Assembly: GCF_032586155.1 (NCBI RefSeq)
Contig: NZ_JAWHTC010000003.1
Location: 1 to 64,000 of the forward strand
Length of the DNA: 64,000 nt
Source of the DNA: JAWHTC01 sp032586155
GTDB lineage: Bacteria; Pseudomonadota; Alphaproteobacteria; Rhodobacterales; Rhodobacteraceae
Direction: 5' to 3'
Positions 44,793 through 54,021 of the stretch are shown here, piece after piece (the stretch's first letter is position 1; every line of letters starts with the position of its first letter). The position numbers were made by a program, and so were the translations under genes. The notes under the pieces are model-generated. The model searched no databases, was not told the origin of the DNA, and saw only the letters and a program-made list of their open reading frames with translations.

Positions 44793-46208
44793 ATGCTGAA
44801 CACGCTCTCGGGCCGTTTTCTCATCCTGACCACCATCTTCGTGATGCTGGCCGAGATCCTGATCTTCGTGCCCTCGATTGCGCGTTTCCGTGAAGATTTT
44901 CTGCTGTCGCGCCTCGAACGGGCCCAGATTGCCAGCCTTGCCCTACTTGCCGATGACATGATCGACGCCTCGCTGGAAGAGGAACTGCTGCGTAACGCGG
45001 GTGTTTTCAACGTGGTGCTGCGTCGGGATGAGGCGCGGCAGTTGATGTTGTCAGCCCCGATCCCCAAGCCCGTCGTGGACAGTTTTGACCTGCGCGATGC
45101 CTCGGCCACGACCCTGATGGCAGATGCGCTGTCGCGGCTGTTTTCGACCGAGGCGGAAGTCATCCGCGTCATGGGCAACCCGGTCCGCGAGGCGGGTTTG
45201 TTGATCGAGGTCACGATGGAAACCGCCGAGCTGCGCATGGCGATGATCGACTACGGGCTGCGCATCTTGGTGTTGTCGGCGGTCATTTCGGTCATCACCG
45301 CGATGCTTTTGTTCCTTGCTGTGCGGGCCATTCTGGTCCGCCCGATCAAATCCGTCGTCTCGGACATCCAGGCCTATGCCGCCGACCCAGAAGATGCCCG
45401 TCGCATTATCACGCCGCGCGCTGGTGTGACCGAACTGCGGGAGGCCGAAGAGGCGCTACAATCGCTGGAAACCCAACTCACCGGCGCCCTGAAACAGAAA
45501 GAGCGGCTGGCGCAACTGGGCAGCGCCGTGGCCAAGATCAGCCACGATCTGCGCAACATCCTGACCTCGGCCCAGCTGTTTACCGACCGGATCGAGATGT
45601 CCGAAGACCCGGCGGTGCAACGTATGGCGCCCAAGCTGGTGAACTCGATCAGCCGCGCGGTGAATCTGTGCGAAAACACGCTGGCCTTCGGCAAGGCCGA
45701 GGAACCGGCGCCCCGCCTGACATGGGTAAGGCTGGATGAGATTGTCGGTGACGTGCTGGCCTCGGAACGGCTGTCGATTGGTGAAGCCGATGTCAGCCTG
45801 TCCGAGGATGTGCCACTGGGGATGGAGTTGCGCGCCGACCCTGAACAGCTTTACCGCGTGATTTCGAACCTTGTACGCAATGCCCGTCAGGCCATCGTTG
45901 CAACCGGTCAACCCGGCGAAATCTCCATCGCGGCAAGCGAGGACGATGAAAACTGGCTGATCATCATCAGCGACACCGGCCCCGGCCTGCCGCAAAAGGC
46001 CCGTGACCACCTGTTCCGCCCTTTCCAGGGCGGCACCCGCAAGGAAGGTACGGGCCTTGGTCTTGCTATCGCGGCCGAGTTGATCCGTGGTCATGGCGGC
46101 AGCCTGACGCTCGAGAAAACCAACGAGACCGGCACAGTGTTCCGCATTGCCCTGCCATCGGGCGACATCGCCCAGCCGGGCAGTGAAGGCGCCGGCAAAA
46201 CGCCATGA
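44793..46208 (+). CDS. Sensor histidine kinase (orphan)
   Basis: A 471-residue membrane kinase. Two transmembrane helices (about 8-30 and 155-180) enclose a periplasmic sensor of about 120 residues; a HAMP-like linker, the phospho-acceptor ISHDLRN (His251) and a GHKL ATPase domain with NLVRNARQA, DTGPGLP and GTGLGLAIAAE follow. No response regulator is adjacent. An AGGGGG site lies before the ATG. Confidence 0.92.
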   Translation: MLNTLSGRFLILTTIFVMLAEILIFVPSIARFREDFLLSRLERAQIASLALLADDMIDASLEEELLRNAGVFNVVLRRDEARQLMLSAPIPKPVVDSFDLRDASATTLMADALSRLFSTEAEVIRVMGNPVREAGLLIEVTMETAELRMAMIDYGLRILVLSAVISVITAMLLFLAVRAILVRPIKSVVSDIQAYAADPEDARRIITPRAGVTELREAEEALQSLETQLTGALKQKERLAQLGSAVAKISHDLRNILTSAQLFTDRIEMSEDPAVQRMAPKLVNSISRAVNLCENTLAFGKAEEPAPRLTWVRLDEIVGDVLASERLSIGEADVSLSEDVPLGMELRADPEQLYRVISNLVRNARQAIVATGQPGEISIAASEDDENWLIIISDTGPGLPQKARDHLFRPFQGGTRKEGTGLGLAIAAELIRGHGGSLTLEKTNETGTVFRIALPSGDIAQPGSEGAGKTP

Positions 46209-46274
46209 TCCTGCCCTGACGCGGCCACGGGCATCGAAAACACTGACAAGGCTCGTTGCAGTGAGGTCGTTCCA

Positions 46275-46550
46275 ATGCTTGTTGTCAAAGCGCTGACACG
46301 TGGAATGGTTGGGTTCTACCTGGCCCTGTCGCTTCTGGTCACTGCCGGGGCCCTGTCGCGCCTGGAAAATCCTCCCGATGCGCTGGCCTTCCTTGAAGAG
46401 GCCCGCTGGGTTCCCGGGGCAGCGCGGCTTGAAGTGGCCCTGCGCGATGCCATGTCGGACACACCCCATGTTGCTACTGCGCCGCCAGAGGACGCCAACC
46501 TGACCGGGTTGCAGAAACTGCGCCTACGCACCTACGGCGACAGCGATTAG
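46275..46550 (+). CDS. Small membrane-anchored protein after the kinase (91 aa)
   Basis: One hydrophobic helix (about 9-28) and a polar C-terminal part ending LRLRTYGDSD. No family recognised. It follows the histidine kinase by 66 bases and may be co-transcribed with it. Confidence 0.6.
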   Translation: MLVVKALTRGMVGFYLALSLLVTAGALSRLENPPDALAFLEEARWVPGAARLEVALRDAMSDTPHVATAPPEDANLTGLQKLRLRTYGDSD

Positions 46551-46638
46551 ACCGATGGCAAAGTCGCGAATTAAATTCCAAACTTCCCCTTTTTTGCCCT
46601 TGCAATGGAAGCGCGTCAGGTCTATCTGACGCCACCAC

Positions 46639-46715
46639 GGACCGATAGCTCAGCTGGATAGAGTACCTGACTACGAATCAGGGGGTCGGGGGTTCGAATC
46701 CTCCTCGGTCCGCCA
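46639..46715 (+). tRNA. tRNA-Arg (anticodon ACG)
   Basis: A 77-base cloverleaf with acceptor arms GGACCGA/TCGGTCC, anticodon stem CCTGA/TCAGG with loop CTACGAA, T arm GGGGG/CCTCC (one G-T pair) and encoded CCA. The integrase gene starts 162 bases downstream, so the 3' end of this tRNA gene is a probable integration site. I did not find the second copy of its 3' end within the window. Confidence 0.95.
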
Positions 46716-46877
46716 CCTCACCCTCATTGAAATGTTTTTTGAATGGTTCTCGCTTGGTTAGAGAATTGATTCTATTGTGATTTCTCCTCAATTCTTGAGG
46801 AATGGAACTGCACTGGATTTCTTTCGCTGTGGTTTGTATTTTTACATTAAGTGGTATAGAATGTGGTATGAATCGCG

Positions 46878-48080
46878 ATGGTATTGACCGGAAAGCTAAC
46901 CAAGAAACTGGTAGAGAATCTGGGGCCTGGGCGCCACGGCGACGGCGGCGGCCTCTATCTTGTTGTCGATCCCTCCGGTGCACGGCGATGGATCGTGCGC
47001 GTTGTGGTCAAGGGACAGAAGAACAAGAACGGCGGTCCGCTGCGCACAGACTTCGGATTGGGCGGTGCGGACATCGTTACCCTGAACCAGGCAAGGGAAC
47101 GGGCGTTGGAGTATCGCCGCATGGCAAAGCAGGGCTTGAACCCGCGCTACAATGCCAAGCAGGAAACCCCCACCTTCGAAGAAATCGCCCAACAGGTTCA
47201 CATTGAACGGATGCCAACTTGGAAAAATGCCAAGCATGGCCAGCTATGGATCAACACGCTGCGCGACTATGCCTTTCCCAAGATTGGTCGGATGCCGGTG
47301 GATAGTATCGGTCAACCCGAGGTGCTGATGTGCCTGTCGCCGATCTGGACCGAGAAGCACGAAACCGCGCGTCGGTTGTCGCAACGGATCAAGATCGTGC
47401 TGGACGTGGCCAAGTCTAAAAGCTTTCGGTCAGGAGAGAACCCGGTCACGGCGATCAAGGATGCACAGGTGTTGCCCAAGGTGCTCAAAAAACCCAAGCA
47501 TCACAAGGCCATGGCCTGGCAGGACGTGCCGGCCTTCTATGCCGATCTAAAGACTCGCAATGCGATGGCAGCAAAGGCGTTGATGTTCACCTGCCTGACC
47601 GGGGCTCGCACCGGTGAAGTGCTGGGCATGAAATGGGGTGAGCTCGATTTTGACGCCCGTTTGTGGACCTGCCCGGCGGAGAGGATGAAGACGGGCGAGG
47701 AACACCGGGTTCCATTGACCGATGAAATGCTGGCGACCGTCGAGCCGTTGAAAGCGATGCAGTCCGACTATGTGTTCAAGGGACAAAAACGCCACCGACC
47801 CCTGTCCAACATGTCGATGCTGATGCTTTTGCGTCGGATGAACGTTGAGGGGATGACCGTGCATGGTTTCCGCTCGACCTTCCGGGACTGGGCCTCGGAA
47901 GCTGCAAATGCCCCTCGCGAGGTAGCGGAAATGAGTCTGTCCCACCGAATCGGGTCACAGGTTGAGCAGGCTTATGCGCGTTCAGACCTCTTGGAAAAAC
48001 GAAGGGTATTGATGGAACGCTGGAGTACCTTTGTTACGGGAACGACCGGGACGGTCGTAAACATCAATGTTCGTGGTTGA
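46878..48080 (+). CDS. Tyrosine-type integrase (P4-like, DUF4102 arm domain)
   Basis: A 400-residue site-specific recombinase. The arm-binding domain (about 1-90) opens LTKKLVENLGPGRHGDGGGL, a core-binding domain follows, and the catalytic residues are Arg244 (TGARTGEVLGM), Lys271, His329 and Arg332 (HGFRSTFRDW), His356 and Tyr366. The gene lies directly after tRNA-Arg and points away from it, the usual layout for elements of this family. A 7-bp hairpin at 48042-48058 lies in its last codons. Confidence 0.93.
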   Translation: MVLTGKLTKKLVENLGPGRHGDGGGLYLVVDPSGARRWIVRVVVKGQKNKNGGPLRTDFGLGGADIVTLNQARERALEYRRMAKQGLNPRYNAKQETPTFEEIAQQVHIERMPTWKNAKHGQLWINTLRDYAFPKIGRMPVDSIGQPEVLMCLSPIWTEKHETARRLSQRIKIVLDVAKSKSFRSGENPVTAIKDAQVLPKVLKKPKHHKAMAWQDVPAFYADLKTRNAMAAKALMFTCLTGARTGEVLGMKWGELDFDARLWTCPAERMKTGEEHRVPLTDEMLATVEPLKAMQSDYVFKGQKRHRPLSNMSMLMLLRRMNVEGMTVHGFRSTFRDWASEAANAPREVAEMSLSHRIGSQVEQAYARSDLLEKRRVLMERWSTFVTGTTGTVVNINVRG

Positions 48081-48720
48081 GGTCAAATCTCCCCTCGATG
48101 TCATGGTGACTCGCTATCGCGCCGCCCTCAGCGCTCCAACTAGCCGGGAGCGAAAGCGCGCCATCGAAGGCGCAGAGGCTTTGCTTGCCGCGGAATTGCT
48201 CAACGCGCAAACCGAGAGCCTGCCATGGCGCGCCGGCGTACTTTCGCCGAGCGAGCAGGCGGCCAGAACTATGGCTGAGGACCAATTGGCACAGATTCGT
48301 GCCGTGTATTCCTTTGGTCTCATTGCAGGCGCGGCGCGAGACGGCAGGCTTCAGCATTTGTTGCATGCAGAGACCATTTGTCTGCGAATTTGGGACAATA
48401 TCCGAGCGGGAAAAAAGCAGGGCGTGTTCCCGCAGGAGACAGGTGTTCTCGCGGAACTGTCGGGCGAGCTAAGGGCAAAAGGAATACGAGGTGGGCGCAA
48501 CCGAGATACTCTGCGAAACTACTGGATGGCTTACCGAGGTGTTGCTCATTTCGGTGCTGGGATCCGTGTTGCCGAAGCGGAAGGCCTGACACCAGCTGCA
48601 GGCATCGAGATAGGCGAGGAGATTCGATTCTCACTAGCGACGGAGAGTGCTTCCAAGAACAAAAAGCCCTTCGTTCCTGAAAGTGAACAAGTTTTCTTTC
48701 GCTTAAAATCAATAGCTTGA
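48067..48720 (+). CDS. Hypothetical protein of the tRNA-Arg element (217 aa)
   Basis: A helical, charged protein of no recognised family. The N-terminal half is alanine-rich (TSRERKRAIEGAEALLAAEL), the middle contains GELRAKGIRGGRNRDTLRNYW, and a basic stretch follows. It overlaps the integrase end by 14 bases. Presumably a regulator or structural gene of the element; the start is uncertain because no strong ribosome-binding site is seen. Confidence 0.5.
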   Translation: MFVVEVKSPLDVMVTRYRAALSAPTSRERKRAIEGAEALLAAELLNAQTESLPWRAGVLSPSEQAARTMAEDQLAQIRAVYSFGLIAGAARDGRLQHLLHAETICLRIWDNIRAGKKQGVFPQETGVLAELSGELRAKGIRGGRNRDTLRNYWMAYRGVAHFGAGIRVAEAEGLTPAAGIEIGEEIRFSLATESASKNKKPFVPESEQVFFRLKSIA

Positions 48721-48808
48721 CCTGGCAGGTTTGCAAATCGGCCAATTGCTGAACGCTGCATTTTCCAGAAGCTGGATCGCATCCGAAACAAATAGGAGGC
48801 ACCCAACT

Positions 48809-49021
48809 ATGGTCGAGATATTCGAGAAAGACAGGAACTACGTTCTGGGAGATCCGGAACTGGACATCATCGGCGACCGCGACAAGCTCGCCCAATGGCT
48901 TCACAAGGGGATGGGGCCGCCCTACATCAAGCTTGGCCGCAAGATTATTTATAGCGGCGCCGACCTGAACGCCTGGGTGGAGGCCCACCGCGTTGATCCT
49001 TCCAGGGCGGGGCGCAACTGA
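48809..49021 (+). CDS. Small excisionase-like helix-turn-helix protein (70 aa)
   Basis: The protein reads as a winged MerR/AlpA-type DNA-binding domain: DRDKLAQWLHKGMGPPYIKLGRKIIYS with LNAWVEAHRV. Such proteins direct excision or regulate integrase genes. AGGAGG lies nine bases before the ATG; the longer frame upstream lacks it. The stop overlaps the next start (TGATG). Confidence 0.8.
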   Translation: MVEIFEKDRNYVLGDPELDIIGDRDKLAQWLHKGMGPPYIKLGRKIIYSGADLNAWVEAHRVDPSRAGRN

Positions 49022-49481
49022 TGGCACGCAAATACAATTGGCGGCGCGTCAAGATTCACTTCTCCTACGAGATCAAGCAAGCAGCCAAAACGCTGAACTG
49101 CTCGGTCGCGACGATCCGGAATTGGGTCAAACATGGAATGCCCGTCCTGGCGGAAAGGAAGCCATTCCTGATTGAGGGCCACGATCTTCGCGCATTTGCA
49201 CGGCAAATGTCAGAGTCCCAGAAATGGGAAACGCCAGCGACGAATACGCCGTGGAACTACTTCGCCTGTTTCCGGTGCAAGTGTTACCGTAAGCCCTACC
49301 TGCTGATGGTCGACTACGTTCCCATTGGGGCGGGCAGGGGCGTTTGCAGAGCATCTGCGAAACCTGCGAGGGCAACATCGTCAAGTATTGCAAGACAGAC
49401 CAACTCCCCCAGTTCAGTACCACTTTGGATGTCACATACCAGTCAGGGGCAGACACATTAAACGACCCCGACACCCCCTAG
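49021..49481 (+). pseudogene. HTH plus zinc-ribbon protein with a frameshift
   Basis: The first part (about 90 residues) is a helix-turn-helix domain, KTLNCSVATIRNWVKHGMPV, followed by ACFRCKCYRKPY, half of a zinc site. In the annotated frame the C-terminus becomes unrelated sequence to 49461. Shifting one base back near 49330, in the run GGGGCGGGCAGGGGC, restores SICETCEGNIVKYCKTDQLP, the expected second cysteine pair, and ends at a TAG at 49479-49481. It is either a disrupted gene, a sequencing error, or a programmed -1 shift. Confidence 0.65.
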
Positions 49482-49513
49482 TGGCATTGATACTTCGAGC
49501 AGGAGTGCGACAA

Positions 49514-50539
49514 ATGACAAAACGCAACTCGGAAAACACCCAGATCAAACGCAAATACTTCGCCTATCTACGCGGGGCGGAACAGCTATCCGAAGCATCG
49601 GTCGAAAAGGCGGCTGCATCCTTGACCTTCTTCGAGACAGCCATGGGCTACAAGGACTTCAAACGCCACAACCTGACCTGGCCTGAGCGGTTCAAGGAGG
49701 TGTTGGCAGAAGCTACTAACCGGTCTGGCAAGCCCCTGAGTGTCTCGACCCAATCCAACCACATGCGCCATGTCCGGACGTTCATACGTTGGCTTGCCGA
49801 CAAACCGGGTTACAAATCCCGGATCGGTTGGAGTGATGCGAATTACTATCGGCTGAGCCGCAAGGAAGAACGTATCGCCAGCGAGCACCGTGATCCGGTT
49901 TATCCATTGCTGGAACATTCTTTGAAGGCATTTCGTGCAATGCCCGCCGACGCCGAGTTGCAACGTCGCGACAAGGCGATATTTGCGTTCTTCCTAATGA
50001 CAGGCGCACGAGTGACGGCGACAGCCTCACTGAAACTAAAGCGGATCAACCTTGCCGAAAAGACCGTCAGTCAAGATGCCCGTGACGTGGATACGAAAGG
50101 CGCTAAAACCTTTCTGACGGCCTTCTACATCAACGCACCGGATGTGTGGCAGGCGTTCGTGGATTGGGTGGTGAATCTCTATGACGGGAAGTACTTCGGG
50201 CCGGAAGATCCGTTGTTCCCAAAAACCTTCACCAGCACTGACGTCAATGGTCACTTCGTTTCCAAGACTGTCGCACGTGCCCACTGGGACCAAACGGCAT
50301 CCATGCGCACAATCATTAAAGGAGCTTTCCTGCGCGCTCACATGCCTGCCTATGGGCCGCACAGCTTCCGCCACATGCTGACCCATGTCGGTATGGACAT
50401 CTGCCCCACACCGCGCGCGTTCAAAGCCTGGAGTCAGAATTTTGGTCACTCCGATGTGGCTACAACGCTCAACAATTACGGCAGGCTGACCAGCCGCGAG
50501 CAGGTCGAGGAGATTGCCAAGCTTTCGAAGCTAGCTTGA
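49514..50539 (+). CDS. Second tyrosine recombinase (341 aa)
   Basis: A shorter recombinase, unlike the first integrase. An SAM-like N-terminal domain (about 1-105) precedes the catalytic domain with Arg166 (MTGARVTA), His283 and Arg286 (HSFRHMLTHVG), His312 (FGHSDVATTLNNYG) and Tyr322. AGGAG lies eight bases before the ATG; the extended frame from 49325 is spurious. It follows the two HTH genes directly and likely forms one operon with them. Confidence 0.9.
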   Translation: MTKRNSENTQIKRKYFAYLRGAEQLSEASVEKAAASLTFFETAMGYKDFKRHNLTWPERFKEVLAEATNRSGKPLSVSTQSNHMRHVRTFIRWLADKPGYKSRIGWSDANYYRLSRKEERIASEHRDPVYPLLEHSLKAFRAMPADAELQRRDKAIFAFFLMTGARVTATASLKLKRINLAEKTVSQDARDVDTKGAKTFLTAFYINAPDVWQAFVDWVVNLYDGKYFGPEDPLFPKTFTSTDVNGHFVSKTVARAHWDQTASMRTIIKGAFLRAHMPAYGPHSFRHMLTHVGMDICPTPRAFKAWSQNFGHSDVATTLNNYGRLTSREQVEEIAKLSKLA

Positions 50540-50895
50540 GCGATTTGGCGCCGACCGAAGTTTGGAGTGGTCAAGTTCACCGAACTGGCCGAAAAGCAAA
50601 ATAATTTGTGACATAGGGCGCAACTATGTATCAGTGCTGCGGTCATTGGCAACCATTGAAGCAACAGCCCAACCTGAGCCCAACGTAGATCTGGGGGCTG
50701 CCCGCAACTGCGGGCAAAAAGCGCGGAAATTTGTAACTCTCTGCCACTGCCAAATAGGCAGGTCACAAAGTTGAAAGCCAACATTCTCTGAAAAGAACTT
50801 CGTGGTTCGGCTTTGTACAGCCGTGTGACAGTTCTGTGCGCGATGTACGCACCAGCGCTGACAATACGAGGTCATCTGCGAAACGTCCCAAAAAA
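50540..50895. other. Intergenic region at the right side of the tRNA-Arg element
   Basis: About 355 bases with no supported gene. The element's right boundary may lie here, but I could not find a copy of the tRNA-Arg 3' end. Confidence 0.4.
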
Positions 50896-51999
50896 TCAAA
50901 GAATTTGCCGTTCTAACCGTGGCGACAAACGGATCAGATCCAGGTGGAGGGATAGTAGAAAGAACACGGTAGCACAAAAAACGTGGAATGCGATCCAGCG
51001 CTCCCAGTCTTCGGCCACGAGATAAAGTGGCAAAATTGGCAAACTTAGTGCAGCGATAATCGCAATCGCTCGGCCTCGGGTGAGAGGGGCTTGAAAGGCT
51101 TCTTTTGGTAAGCGCGCGAGTAGATAGCCGAGCGGCAGAAAGCCGAAAAACATCATTAGGAAGGACCGGGTTAGATGGCTGTAGCTGGAATACCGGTCTG
51201 CGACCAGTGGAGCACCTTTGGCTGAATTCAAAGTCAGCCAAGATATGGCGCCGTCGCAAATCTCGGGACCGAGCCCACGCTCAAGAAGCGGCGCGCAAAT
51301 CGCGCTAACGCTGGGAACGCTTGAATAAACAATTGCATACAGCGTTGCAACGCCCCCGTTTGTGGCCAAGAACACCAATGCGGCCATGTCTAGACGAGCA
51401 AATCCGCGAACCTCGGCAGGTTCGCGTAAGTGACTTGCCTGCAAAACTATAGGCATCGCCAAAACCGCCGCAGCGATGGGAAGAACCATGACGTTTACAA
51501 GATGTCCCCAAGCCCCGACCGCCAGCAGAACAGTTGCACTGACCAGAAGCCAAGACCTACGTTCAACAATGTAGAGTCCAATCAGAAGTAGTGCGGCTAT
51601 CGCAAAGATCTCTTTCCTTGCCGCAGCCCCGGCTACCGCAGCCCAAAGCAGGAAGTACATCGCGGGCGAAAGAGCCAGCAGTAGCGCGGACGGCGCAAAG
51701 TCTGCTCGACGTGCCAGACGCCAATAGGTGATTGGCAAAATCAGATAGAGCCCGAGCTGAACCAATATTGTGATTTCAAGCAATCCCACTCCCATTTGAT
51801 CACTTAGCCAAATCAGGGTTGATCCCATGGGCCCACGTCGAACAGGTTGGTTTAAGGTGTTGATCAACCAATCTCCCTGTTTGTATTGGTGACCGCCCAG
51901 CAGGAAGTCTGCTACAAAACCGATACCCACGAACACGGAGCACGCAACCAGAATCGTTGCCAACGCGATTTGGTGCGGGGTGAGGTTTTTCGGTCTCAA
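50896..51999 (-). CDS. Polytopic membrane protein (367 aa), unknown function
   Basis: About nine hydrophobic helices across 367 residues, with short charged loops, including RRGPMGSTLIWLSDQMGVG between helices one and two. The pattern resembles EpsG-like or GT-C-like membrane proteins of surface polysaccharide loci, but no motif proves it. It is followed on the same strand by nothing related; the upstream neighbour is a GT87-like gene. Start at ATG 51999. Confidence 0.7.
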   Translation of the reverse strand: MRPKNLTPHQIALATILVACSVFVGIGFVADFLLGGHQYKQGDWLINTLNQPVRRGPMGSTLIWLSDQMGVGLLEITILVQLGLYLILPITYWRLARRADFAPSALLLALSPAMYFLLWAAVAGAAARKEIFAIAALLLIGLYIVERRSWLLVSATVLLAVGAWGHLVNVMVLPIAAAVLAMPIVLQASHLREPAEVRGFARLDMAALVFLATNGGVATLYAIVYSSVPSVSAICAPLLERGLGPEICDGAISWLTLNSAKGAPLVADRYSSYSHLTRSFLMMFFGFLPLGYLLARLPKEAFQAPLTRGRAIAIIAALSLPILPLYLVAEDWERWIAFHVFCATVFFLLSLHLDLIRLSPRLERQIL

Positions 52000-52164
52000 T
52001 CGCTTTTTGGCCAGGAATTCCTAAAGCCCAAACGTGCAGAAGTCAGAAATCTGCAAGCTCGAGCTGCCGGAAGGTGTGCTAAATGCCTGTTCAGGCTAAG
52101 AACATACAAAAAGCGTTGCAAGCATTTGGATTTGTGACCACCTCATTCTCTGAAGATTTGAAAC

Positions 52165-53388
52165 TCAAGAAAACGGCGATTTCGCCCCAATAGAGTCAGC
52201 GGTTGCCCACGCAGAATTCAGGTTTTGTCGCGTTCGCCGAACTAGAAGGACAAGTAACGTGAGAGGTAATACCGCCCCCGGCGAAAACTGCCAATTCTGG
52301 GGAAGTATGAAGAGCGGTATTATTCCGAACATCAACACCAGAATCGTAAGCCTTTCAAAGGCTCGTTCGCCGGTTTTTTCGATTTCCTGCCAAAGGATTA
52401 AGCAGGGCAAGGTTAGTATAGCCCAATCATACGGAAAGTTGTGAGGCGCTGCAGGGAGAGCCGCTGTGACCGTGCAGGCGAAGACAAGATTGTACTTCGC
52501 CCCTTTTTTCGCCAGGAAAACGATCGAAACAGCGCAAAGTATGATGAAAGCTATTTGCAGGGCTTTTGCCGCGCTGACAGAAAAACCCAATGAAAGGGAA
52601 AAGTAATAGACCGAGGAAATCTGGGGCATGCTAAAACTTCCCACCTGGCTGTGCAAAGCGGACAGGTTTTTCAGGTTCTCGGTAAAAAATGCCCTCCAAG
52701 GTTCAAGGCCGTGAAAGTAAATTGATGCCAAAATCAGCACAGCTGTTGTGATGGTTGCATTGAAGATGACACGCCATTTCCCCATTGCCATTGCAAGCAC
52801 AATGAAAAGGATTCCGAAGTGGGGTTTGTAGCTCATCAAGCCGAGCGCCATTCCTGCAAGTGCTGGATTTGAAGGCAGGAAGCGGTACAGTAACACGATC
52901 AAAGACGCCGTCAGCAACCCGTTCTGGCCGGCAAATGCGTTAAAAACCACAGGGGCAGATGCAGCGATCACCCATGCCTCCGTACGAGAGTTGAGGAGTG
53001 GCCTTAGAGCGATCGCAAACAGCAGTGCGGTCACAAGAACCCAAGATAACAGCGCCGGAAAGTACTCCAGTCCCGACAATGGGTCCAATGGAAGAAAGAA
53101 GGTTGGAGGGTAGTACCAGCCTAAGCCTCCTCCAGAAATTTGATTGGGCAAAACACTGGAATAAACTTCATGGATTTTGAAAATATCGTAGGCGTCTTTT
53201 GCACGACCAAGGGCCGCCAGTCTTCCGGCGGCATAAAAGCATACGAAGTCTGCCGTGGGATAAGCAAGATCGGAATTCTTGAAAAAAAATGGTCGCAAGT
53301 AGCCAATTAAGCCGCCCAACGCGTACGCAAACACCAGTACTTTAGAGTGTGATCTGATGCGGGCCGGGGTTAAATAAGGAATCCACAT
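52165..53388 (-). CDS. GT87-like (DUF2029) polyprenol-linked glycosyltransferase
   Basis: A 407-residue inner-membrane protein with nine to eleven helices. The first periplasmic loop carries ADFVCFYAAGRLAALGRAKDAYD and GWYYPPTFFLPLDPLS, the pattern of GT87 mannosyltransferase-like enzymes, and later LGLMSYKPHFGILFIV. The donor would be a polyprenyl-phosphate sugar and the acceptor a surface glycan or glycolipid; neither is shown. Confidence 0.8.
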   Translation of the reverse strand: MWIPYLTPARIRSHSKVLVFAYALGGLIGYLRPFFFKNSDLAYPTADFVCFYAAGRLAALGRAKDAYDIFKIHEVYSSVLPNQISGGGLGWYYPPTFFLPLDPLSGLEYFPALLSWVLVTALLFAIALRPLLNSRTEAWVIAASAPVVFNAFAGQNGLLTASLIVLLYRFLPSNPALAGMALGLMSYKPHFGILFIVLAMAMGKWRVIFNATITTAVLILASIYFHGLEPWRAFFTENLKNLSALHSQVGSFSMPQISSVYYFSLSLGFSVSAAKALQIAFIILCAVSIVFLAKKGAKYNLVFACTVTAALPAAPHNFPYDWAILTLPCLILWQEIEKTGERAFERLTILVLMFGIIPLFILPQNWQFSPGAVLPLTLLVLLVRRTRQNLNSAWATADSIGAKSPFS

Positions 53389-54021
53389 AAATGCCTCGAA
53401 CCGGAAAATTTATCCACTAAGACTGGATCGTATGTGAGGTTGTGTCAACGATCTAAGATGTTGCCCTTATTCTTGAGTGACGTCGCGCAAATTCTGACCG
53501 GTTAAAGGAGCTTTTCAAACGCAGCCGCGAAGGTAATGGCTACACAAACATAGCTACACCAAGTCCAACTGAGTCTGTTGCCACAAACACTAAGGGGTCA
53601 TCGCTCATTTGGCCGCGGTGAGCTTTCTTGATCATTCTTAGGAGCCAATAAAGAACGAGCGGGCAGATTAACCGCAAGAGTTCGGGACGCGTGTATAGTC
53701 CCTGTGATCCTCCGATTCCTAACTATAGGGGCGGACCACTTCATTGGGGGAGGATCAACGGCATGACCCGGCTTTGTTCCACTTTGGCACAGTTCTTGCC
53801 GTTTATGCAGTCGGTTATACGGAGGATCGCACTGCGCGCGTAACCACAACCATACACCCATCAACCCAGAGTTTGATCGGCCTGGCAGCCATGAAAAGCT
53901 CGCGGAATGGCGCCACTGGGACATGAGCCGCGTGCAAAAGCGGCCAAAGGTTTCGGAGTCTGAGAGTAAGAAGTCGAAGAAGCTGCCGGAGGATGAGATG
54001 ACGACGTGAATTCGATCCCCA
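53389..54021. other. Gene-poor stretch with an IS remnant and gene debris
   Basis: About 630 bases without an intact gene. It holds the IS-like end at 53698-53743 and, on the plus strand, a frame around 53850-54009 that reads FDRPGSHEKLAEWRHWDMSR but has no start of its own, probably debris of a disrupted gene. Confidence 0.45.
53698..53743 (-). mobile_element. IS3-type terminus remnant, related to the left-edge insertion
   Basis: On the minus strand the segment begins TGAAGTGGTCCGCC and continues with CTATAGTTAGGAATCGGAGG. The left-edge IS end reads TGAACTGGTCCACC then CTATGTTTAGGAAACGGAGG, so the two align base for base with a few changes. Here the OrfA start that should follow is missing, so only a terminus remains. 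Confidence 0.6.

Noticed and set aside
53598..53924. 108-codon minus-strand frame across the IS remnant
   Set aside because: It crosses the IS end and unrelated debris, so it cannot be an old gene.
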